Part shown: positions 6,458 through 11,551 of the stretch, piece after piece
Layout of the letters: each line of letters starts with the position of its first letter
Position numbering within the stretch: position 1 is the stretch's first letter
Origin: Rickettsiales bacterium
GTDB lineage: Bacteria > Pseudomonadota > Alphaproteobacteria > Rickettsiales > UBA1997
Assembly (NCBI GenBank): GCA_947496905.1
Contig: CANMEW010000039.1
Coordinates: 1 to 11,551 of the forward strand
Length of the DNA: 11,551 bases
Direction: 5' to 3'
Translations under genes and position numbers: made by a program
The notes under the pieces: model-generated
The model's input: only the letters and a program-made list of their open reading frames with translations
What the model was told of the DNA's origin: nothing
The model's database searches: none

Positions 6458-6560
6458 ATAACGAATCTGATTGAAGATACCGACCTACTTTTATCTGAAC
6501 TAGATTCAAGATTTGGTATGGGGTTCCCACGACGTGGGGCGCCGCTCATGCGGCGTAAAA
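6458..6560 (-). repeat. Dispersed palindromic repeat, copy 1 (rnhB-tsaC intergenic)
   Basis: Read on the minus strand, it has the same three blocks in the same order as 9517-9647. Block A is TTTTACGCCGCATG (6560-6547). Block B is GCCCCACGTCGTGGGAACCC, with stem CCCAC/GTGGG (6526-6530 and 6534-6538). Block C is TCGGTATCTTCAATCAGA and onwards (6483-6458). ATACCGA (6477-6483) can pair with TTGGTAT (6513-6519) across a 29-base loop. A further perfect stem CGCCGC/GCGGCG (6540-6545 and 6550-6555) encloses the rnhB stop codon in its loop. There is no coding capacity and no transposase, and no target duplication was noticed. Confidence 0.8.
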
Positions 6561-7172
6561 TAAACTTTTTATTGGCTGAAACGACTTGCGATGAAACTCG
6601 CAAATTCCGAATTCTTTAATTTTTTCGACGTGAAATTTTGTACAATATCCGGAGTGACGGTTAAAACCGTAGAGAGGATATTTCTGGTGAATTTTTTCCA
6701 TTAGCTCATCACGAACTTCTTTTGCAATGATTGATGCTGCTGCAATGGAGAGGCTTTTTTGATCTCCACGCACCACGGAAATTATTTCGTGAATTTGGTC
6801 GTTGTTTTGGAATGGAATAAAATTTCCATCAACCAAAATTATTTGCGGAGAGTCGGAATATTTCTTTTGAAATTCCAGGTAGGCACGAAACATTGCCAGC
6901 TTTGTGGCCTCCAAAATATTGATGCGGTCAATTATTTTTTCATCAACTACGCCAATTCCAAATTTAGATTTTTTTTGTAGCTCAAAAAAAATTTTCCAAC
7001 GCTGATTTTTTGACAGTTTTTTTGAGTCATTAATTCCACTCGGAAAATCGTCTTGATTCAAAATTACACAAGCAGCTACAACCGGTCCAGCCAAAGGTCC
7101 GCGACCAGATTCATCAATGCCAGCAACGCTAAATTTTTGGTAATTTTTTTCGATCAAAAAACTTGGTTGCAT
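6546..7172 (-). CDS. rnhB: Ribonuclease HII
   Basis: The enzyme cleaves RNA in RNA-DNA hybrids and at single embedded ribonucleotides. The 208-residue product carries the type II signature GIDESGRGPLAGPVVAA (18-34) with Asp20 and Glu21, LVDGN (113-117, Asp115), RGD (135-137, Asp137) and SIAAASIIAKEVRD (142-155). The four acidic catalytic residues are all present. The ATG at 7172 is divergent from the DsbA-family gene with 88 bases between. The last residues, Phe-Tyr-Ala-Ala, and the TGA stop are encoded by block A of the dispersed repeat, and the stop lies in a hairpin loop, so the repeat sets the 3' end of this gene. Confidence 0.95.
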   Translation of the reverse strand: MQPSFLIEKNYQKFSVAGIDESGRGPLAGPVVAACVILNQDDFPSGINDSKKLSKNQRWKIFFELQKKSKFGIGVVDEKIIDRINILEATKLAMFRAYLEFQKKYSDSPQIILVDGNFIPFQNNDQIHEIISVVRGDQKSLSIAAASIIAKEVRDELMEKIHQKYPLYGFNRHSGYCTKFHVEKIKEFGICEFHRKSFQPIKSLFYAA

Positions 7173-7260
7173 TTCCGGTGAGTGATTAATTTAATGCCGC
7201 GACTTTTACCCTTCCGCATCCCCGCACATCTCAGCTATTTAATTTAAATTCAATTTCCAC
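7173..7260. promoter_or_regulatory. Divergent intergenic region between rnhB and the DsbA-family gene
   Basis: These 88 bases must hold promoters or 5' ends for both directions. A short AT palindrome, AATTTAAATT, lies at 7241-7250, close to the plus-strand start. I could not place a convincing -35/-10 pair on either strand, nor a strong Shine-Dalgarno sequence before the ATG at 7261. Confidence 0.35.
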
Positions 7261-8130
7261 ATGTCATTCATCAATAAAAATCTAGGCAGTAAGCCGTCTT
7301 TGGTAAAGCCGGTTGGCATCGTCATCACAATACTTTTGGTAATTGGTGGTGCTTACGCATTTCTTGGAAATAAAAAAACTGATGCAGAAAAGCCTACTTC
7401 TGAAGCTGCCGCCGAAGCTCCTAAGGCAGAAATTAATCCAAGCGGATTAGACAAAGACAAAAGAGTAAAAAAAGTCGAAGATGTTGAAGAGGTGGTTGCA
7501 AAGTGGATTGAAGCCAATCCCAAAGCCATCATTAATTCTGTGGCGAACATGCAAAAGCAAGCCATGGCAGATCAAATGAAGGATGCTCAAAAAAATATTG
7601 GCACGAAAAAAGAGGAAATATTCAACGACAAAAATTCTCCTGAATATGCTCCGGCTGGCTTCGACGTAACGATTGTTGAATTTTTTGATTACGCCTGTGG
7701 CTATTGCAAAAAAGCCCAAGGAACAGTTGAGGAGCTTTTGCAGTCAGACAAAAAAATCAGAATTGTTTACAAGGAATTTCCAATTCTTGGTCAGCCTTCA
7801 ATGGAACTAGCAACCGTTTCCATCGCAGTGAATTTAGTCGATCCTTCTTCCTACAAAAAATTTCATGACGCCCTCATGAAATCGAGTGAAAGAAGCAAAG
7901 ATGGAGCAATAAAAATTGCTAAATCCGTTGGCATCAATGTTGCAAAATTGGAGTCGGTTTTGAAAGGCGACAAAGAAAAAATTGCCAACATCATCCAAGC
8001 AAATTTGGTGCTTGGTGGATCAATCGGAATCAGCGGCACTCCTGGTTTCGTAATTGGTGAAGAATTAATACCTGGAGCTTTCGAACTCCAAACTTTCAAA
8101 GAAAAAGTGGAAACGCTTCGAAAAAAATAA
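7261..8130 (+). CDS. Membrane-anchored DsbA-family thiol:disulfide oxidoreductase (Com1-like)
   Basis: The protein likely forms or isomerises disulfides in periplasmic proteins. The 289-residue product has a single N-terminal membrane segment (about 16-36) with no obvious cleavage or lipobox site, then a low-complexity Ala/Glu/Lys stretch (38-60). A charged helical region (65-120) leads into the thioredoxin-fold domain (about 133-285). The active site is FFDYACGYCK (141-150, Cys146 and Cys149), and the cis-proline loop is SGTPGF (258-263, Pro261). The GYC version and the domain plan resemble Coxiella Com1 and the DsbA-like proteins of Rickettsiales. A strong terminator follows, so it is probably transcribed alone. 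The exact subfamily, DsbA oxidase or DsbC/G-like isomerase, is not settled. Confidence 0.9.
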   Translation: MSFINKNLGSKPSLVKPVGIVITILLVIGGAYAFLGNKKTDAEKPTSEAAAEAPKAEINPSGLDKDKRVKKVEDVEEVVAKWIEANPKAIINSVANMQKQAMADQMKDAQKNIGTKKEEIFNDKNSPEYAPAGFDVTIVEFFDYACGYCKKAQGTVEELLQSDKKIRIVYKEFPILGQPSMELATVSIAVNLVDPSSYKKFHDALMKSSERSKDGAIKIAKSVGINVAKLESVLKGDKEKIANIIQANLVLGGSIGISGTPGFVIGEELIPGAFELQTFKEKVETLRKK

Positions 8131-8145
8131 AAATCACAAAGTAAC

Positions 8146-8188
8146 AAAAACCCCTTCGTTCGAAAATGAGCGAAGGGGTTTTTTATTT
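8146..8188 (+). terminator. Intrinsic terminator after the DsbA-family gene
   Basis: The stem AACCCCTTCGTTC (8149-8161) pairs with GAGCGAAGGGGTT (8168-8180) over 13 pairs with one G-U, around a GAAAAT loop. A T-rich run (8179-8188) follows. An A run upstream (8146-8150) could pair with the T run, giving a terminator that may also work on the minus strand. It lies 15 bases after the gene stop. Confidence 0.93.
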
Positions 8189-8204
8189 AATCTCAACCTC
8201 ATTC

Positions 8205-9509
8205 ATGAATATCCCCCCCGCTACCTCCCCAGATTTTTCTCTACTTTCAGATCAGCAAAAATTAGTCATCAAATCCTTCGAATCAGGTAAAAATATTTTC
8301 ATCACCGGTGGTGCCGGTAGCGGAAAGTCACATCTCTTAAATTTTCTCAAAAGAAATTACGGTCAGTTTGGCTTGGAAGTAACGGCAAGCACCGGAGTTG
8401 CTGCGGTTAATGTTGGCGGAGCGACCATTTATTCTTGGGCTGGAATTGGACTCGCAAATTTACCAATCGATCAAATCGTTGAGAATATTCTCAGTAAAAA
8501 ATTTAGCCGAGTAAGGCGCAGAATAAGGCAAGTCAGAGCTTTGGCGATTGACGAAATTTCGATGATTTCTGCCGAAGTTTTTGAAATATTGGATCAAGTT
8601 TTTCGTCGCGTGAGGGAGAATGATAAGCCGATGGGAGGCATACAGCTGCTTTTGTTTGGAGATTTTCTGCAACTTCCTCCAATCAATAAAACTAGTCAGA
8701 ATTTTAATTTTTGTTTTAAGTCAGAAAGTTGGATAGATCTCAGTCCAGAAATATTTGTTCTTGAGGAAATTTTTCGCCAAACCGATCAAAAATTCATAAA
8801 AATTTTGAATAATTTGCGATTTGGAAAGTTGGATGAGAGTGACCGAGCGGAGCTTCAATTAAGAGTGAGAGCAAATGACAATGGTTGCGCGATCAGGCCA
8901 ACAATCCTTACCACGCATAATGTTAAGGTTGAGAAAATCAACGAAGTGGAGTTGAAAAAAATTCCGCGCGAAGAGGTGGTTCATGTCGCCGAATATTTCG
9001 GTGCCATCGATAAAATCGAGTTTCTGAAAAAAAATTGCATGGCGCCGGAATTCTTGAAGCTGAAGGTTGGAGCTCAAGTGATGATGATCAAAAATACCTA
9101 CCAGAAAGATGGAATAATCAACGGCTCGCTTGGAATCATTAGAGAATTTTCATCAAAAAAATCTTACCCGCTTGTTGAATTCGCTAATGGAAAAATTCTC
9201 ACAATTTCTCCAGAAGAATGGTTAATCGAAAAATTTGATGAGGAGAAGAAGTTGGTTGTAACTGAGTCGGGAGTAAGTCAGGTGCCACTAATTCTTGCTT
9301 GGGCAATGACGATTCACAAATCGCAAGGCCTCACTCTCGACAAAATTTCTTGTGACCTGTCTGACATTTTCAGTCCCGGACAGGCCTATGTCGCACTGTC
9401 TCGCGCTAGGTCCTTGAGTAGTATTTTTATCGAATCGATCAATTTCGATCGCATCTCATCAAATCGTGAAGCTGCTAATTTTTATCAAAAATTAAATTCA
9501 ATTGGATGA
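8205..9509 (+). CDS. PIF1-like superfamily 1B DNA helicase / AAA ATPase
   Basis: This is an ATP-dependent helicase of the Pif1/RecD group, probably acting in the cytoplasm on DNA structures or hybrids. The 434-residue product shows Walker A GGAGSGKS (35-42), motif Ia with the Pif1-type TASTGVAAVNVGGATIYSWAGIG (60-82), Walker B AIDEISM (114-120), GDFLQLPPI (152-160), motif V WAMTIHKSQGLTL (366-378) and motif VI YVALSRARS (395-403). The ATG at 8205 is preferred to an in-frame ATG at 8166, because the latter lies inside the terminator hairpin and adds 13 unconserved residues. Its own promoter must lie in the short 8181-8204 interval, unless some readthrough of the terminator feeds it. It is followed by repeat copy 2. 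Confidence 0.9.
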   Translation: MNIPPATSPDFSLLSDQQKLVIKSFESGKNIFITGGAGSGKSHLLNFLKRNYGQFGLEVTASTGVAAVNVGGATIYSWAGIGLANLPIDQIVENILSKKFSRVRRRIRQVRALAIDEISMISAEVFEILDQVFRRVRENDKPMGGIQLLLFGDFLQLPPINKTSQNFNFCFKSESWIDLSPEIFVLEEIFRQTDQKFIKILNNLRFGKLDESDRAELQLRVRANDNGCAIRPTILTTHNVKVEKINEVELKKIPREEVVHVAEYFGAIDKIEFLKKNCMAPEFLKLKVGAQVMMIKNTYQKDGIINGSLGIIREFSSKKSYPLVEFANGKILTISPEEWLIEKFDEEKKLVVTESGVSQVPLILAWAMTIHKSQGLTLDKISCDLSDIFSPGQAYVALSRARSLSSIFIESINFDRISSNREAANFYQKLNSIG

Positions 9510-9516
9510 GTAATTC

Positions 9517-9647
9517 TTTTACGCCGCATGGGCACGCGCCCATCTCGCGAGAGAACCAGCTTATTTTGTACGTGGCACTCGCCGCGCCCCACGTTGTGGG
9601 GAACCCCAATACCGATCTGATTCGGTATCTTTAATCAGAGTCGGTAT
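9517..9647 (+). repeat. Dispersed palindromic repeat, copy 2 (helicase-EamA intergenic)
   Basis: It begins seven bases after the helicase stop and ends three bases before the transporter ATG. Block A is TTTTACGCCGCATG (9517-9530). Block B is the hairpin CCCCAC-GTT-GTGGGG (9587-9601). Block C is ATACCGA-TCTGAT-TCGGTAT (9609-9628, perfect seven-pair stem), followed by TCTTTAATCAGAGTCGGTAT to 9647. About 50 extra bases between A and B, absent from copy 1, hold ATGGGC-ACGC-GCCCAT (9528-9543) and the self-complementary TCTCGCGAGA (9543-9552). It may act in termination, mRNA processing or as the leader of the transporter gene; none of these is shown. Confidence 0.85.
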
Positions 9648-9650
9648 TTC

Positions 9651-10544
9651 ATGAAATTCTTTCACAAATTTTCGAATAATAGTCAGGGGATTTCTTACGC
9701 GATTTTATCCTGCTTTTTTGTTTCAGTGTTAGTTGTGCTAGTGCGTTACCTATCTGCGGACTTCCATATTTTTTTCATCGTGATGGTGAGAAATCTTTTT
9801 GGGCTTTTGTTTTTCTTACCGCAGATGGTGAATAACCATAAAAGCATTTTGAAAACTAAGCGACTTGGTCTGCATATTTTTCGTGGCGCAAATAGCTTGG
9901 CATCGATGTTGGTGTGGTTTTACGTCATCACCATTCTACCATTGTCAGAAGCGGTTTCGATTAGTTTCATCGTCCCAATTCTCACCACTGTCGCCGCAGT
10001 AATTTTCTTGAAAGAGAAGGTTCAATCAAAAAGTTGGATTGCCACCGTCATTGGCTTTCTTGGCATCTTAATCATACTTCGTCCGGGCTTCAAGGAGTTC
10101 AATCCGGCCTATTTTTATTCCTTTGCCGCAATCATACTTTGGGTAGTTACCAACGTCATCATCAAGGTCATGACTAAAACAGAAAAGCCGCAAACCATTG
10201 TGGCTTACATGTCGTTGATCATGTTCGTCGCCTCAATCCCAATCGCTTTTCCCTACATCAAACCAATTGGATTTGAGAGCCTATGCGCTTTCATACTACT
10301 TGGCTTGGTCTCAAATTTAGCCCATATTTGCATTTCGAATTCTTACGCCAAGGCCGATTTATCCATGCTACAACCATTCGATTTTACACGCCTAATTTTT
10401 ACCGCGATCATCTCTTATTTTGCCTTCGGAGAGGTAATTGATTTCTGGGTAATTGTCGGATCTTTGGTCATTTTATTCGGCATCATCATTGTGATGCCAA
10501 AGCGCAAAAGTAGGGAGAAAAAAATCCTTACAGCAGATTTGTAA
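9651..10544 (+). CDS. EamA/DMT-superfamily inner-membrane transporter
   Basis: The 297-residue product has about ten hydrophobic segments arranged as two EamA units (about 14-143 and 153-284), the standard layout of the drug/metabolite transporter superfamily. HIFRGANSLASMLVWFYVITILPLSEAVSISFIVPI (about 75-110) is the typical end of the first unit. Size and this region resemble the Rickettsia S-adenosylmethionine transporter Sam and its relatives, but many DMT proteins share them, so the substrate is not assigned. The presence of an intact metK in the same window argues against an essential SAM-import role. The ATG is right at the end of repeat copy 2. hemA starts four bases after its stop, so the two are likely co-transcribed. 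Confidence 0.88.
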   Translation: MKFFHKFSNNSQGISYAILSCFFVSVLVVLVRYLSADFHIFFIVMVRNLFGLLFFLPQMVNNHKSILKTKRLGLHIFRGANSLASMLVWFYVITILPLSEAVSISFIVPILTTVAAVIFLKEKVQSKSWIATVIGFLGILIILRPGFKEFNPAYFYSFAAIILWVVTNVIIKVMTKTEKPQTIVAYMSLIMFVASIPIAFPYIKPIGFESLCAFILLGLVSNLAHICISNSYAKADLSMLQPFDFTRLIFTAIISYFAFGEVIDFWVIVGSLVILFGIIIVMPKRKSREKKILTADL

Positions 10545-10548
10545 TTTT

Positions 10549-11551
10549 ATGCTGAGTCATTTCAAGCGAGCAATAGAGCTACTAAAAAGCGAAAACCGTT
10601 ACCGTGAATTTTTAGATATTTCTCGCCTCTGCTCCGAATTTCCCTACGCCATCAACAATCAAAATGGTCAGAAAATTATTGTCTGGTGCTCCAACGACTA
10701 TTTAGGAATGGGGCAAAATCCTGCTGCAATTTCAGCATCCATCGAAGCTTTGAAGAGCTACGGCATTGGTGCTGGAGGAACGCGTAACATTTCTGGAACC
10801 AGTCACGCTGCGGTGGAGTTGGAGGTAGAGGTGGCAAAATTGCACAGCAAAGAATTGGCCCTCACCTTCGTTTCCGGTTACGTTGCTAATGACGCAACAA
10901 TTCAAGCGCTGGCAAAAATAATTCCAGAATTGGTCATTTTTTCTGACGAAAAAAATCACGCTTCGATCATTGCTGGAGTCAAGAATAGTCAGCTTACGAA
11001 GCATGTCTTTCGCCACAATGACGTGGCTCATCTCGAGGAATTACTAAAAAATTATTCGGCCTCACATCCTAAAATAATTATTTTTGAGTCGGTCTATTCA
11101 ATGGATGGGGACTTCGGGAAAATTGCAGAAATTGTTGCATTGGCAAAAAAATATCAGTCACTCACCTATGTCGATGAAGTCCATGGCGTGGGGCTTTACG
11201 GGAAAAATGGAGCAGGAGTTTGTGAAGAGCTTGGTCTCGCGAAGGAGATCGACATCATTCAAGGAACCTTTGCGAAATCTTTTGGTGCAATTGGTGGATA
11301 CATTGCTGGGAAGTACGAAATCATTGATGCTATTCGTTGCCTTGCTGCGGGATTTATTTTTACCACTGCTTTGCCGCCGGCAATTGTGGTGGCAATTTTG
11401 GTAAATATTCGTCACTTACAAAAAAGTGAGAGCGAACGAAATCTGATGAGACGCAATGTTGAGAAGCTGAAAATCGGATTAAAAAAAATCGGAGCGAAAA
11501 TTGTCGAAAATGAATCGCACATTATTTCCGTAAAAATAGTCGACGCCTCTA
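10549..11551 (+). CDS. hemA: 5-aminolevulinate synthase, 3' end beyond the window
   Basis: This PLP enzyme condenses glycine and succinyl-CoA to 5-aminolevulinate, the first step of heme synthesis by the C4 route used by alphaproteobacteria and mitochondria. The frame opens at ATG 10549 and stays open to the window end, giving 334 of an expected roughly 400 residues. Visible motifs are WCSNDYLGMG (about 46-55), GAGGTRNISGTSH (74-86), NHASIIAG (136-143, His137 stacking on PLP), VDEVHGVGLYG (208-218, Asp209 and His212) and GTFAKSFGAIGGY, with the PLP-binding Lys243. Related alpha-oxoamine synthases (KBL, BioF) share the fold, but the THAAVELE-like and SVYSMDGDFG stretches fit ALAS. It lies four bases after the transporter gene. 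Confidence 0.93.
   Translation, partial: MLSHFKRAIELLKSENRYREFLDISRLCSEFPYAINNQNGQKIIVWCSNDYLGMGQNPAAISASIEALKSYGIGAGGTRNISGTSHAAVELEVEVAKLHSKELALTFVSGYVANDATIQALAKIIPELVIFSDEKNHASIIAGVKNSQLTKHVFRHNDVAHLEELLKNYSASHPKIIIFESVYSMDGDFGKIAEIVALAKKYQSLTYVDEVHGVGLYGKNGAGVCEELGLAKEIDIIQGTFAKSFGAIGGYIAGKYEIIDAIRCLAAGFIFTTALPPAIVVAILVNIRHLQKSESERNLMRRNVEKLKIGLKKIGAKIVENESHIISVKIVDAS

Noticed and set aside
8166..8204. Longer helicase N-terminus from ATG 8166
   Set aside because: The start lies inside the terminator hairpin and adds residues without family support; ATG 8205 fits better.
6458..9647. Composite transposon bounded by the inverted repeats
   Set aside because: No transposase lies between them, no target-site duplication was seen, and the enclosed genes are mostly housekeeping genes.
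10732..11415. Short ORFs on both strands near the right end
   Set aside because: They overlap the continuous ALA synthase frame that runs from 10549 to the window end and have no recognisable features; they are shadows.

Overview
The window reads as a compact, AT-rich (roughly 40% GC by eye) stretch of an alphaproteobacterial chromosome, most likely from a host-associated or intracellular lineage (Rickettsiales/Holosporales-like). The last gene is a 5-aminolevulinate synthase, the alphaproteobacterial route to heme. The order crcB-rluC is common in alphaproteobacteria. There is an ankyrin-repeat gene, and the ORF after it ends in a eukaryotic-type prenylation (CaaX) box. The standard code fits: TGG encodes Trp and TGA is used as a stop.

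Layout. (1) 67-2512, plus strand: metK, crcB and rluC, nearly touching. (2) 2525-3904, plus strand: an accessory locus of two ORFs in one reading frame separated by a single TAA. The first has about three ankyrin repeats; the second is unrecognised and ends in Cys-Cys-Val-Val-Ser. (3) 7172-3918, minus strand: rnhB, tsaC, an unrecognised hydrophilic protein, a membrane-anchored FKBP-like protein and yciB, read as one block and meeting the ankyrin locus tail to tail. (4) 7261-9509, plus strand: a membrane-anchored DsbA-family protein with a strong intrinsic terminator, then a PIF1-like helicase. (5) 9651-11551, plus strand: a 10-TM EamA-family transporter and the hemA (ALA synthase) gene, cut by the window end.

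Two things stand out. The first is the ankyrin/CaaX locus. Ankyrin repeats together with a farnesylation box are the architecture of Legionella AnkB, an effector lipidated by its host. Here the two parts are separated by one in-frame stop, so this is either a split or recently broken effector gene or two coupled proteins. The second is a dispersed palindromic repeat, present twice in opposite orientation at 6458-6560 and 9517-9647. Each copy sits between two co-directional genes, has the same block order relative to transcription, and copy 1 supplies the last codons and stop of rnhB.

The housekeeping genes cover SAM synthesis, fluoride export, rRNA pseudouridylation, tRNA t6A synthesis, RNA-DNA hybrid removal, envelope protein folding and heme synthesis. 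No tRNA, rRNA, CRISPR array, transposase or integrase gene was seen. No gene-free stretch exceeds about 140 bases.
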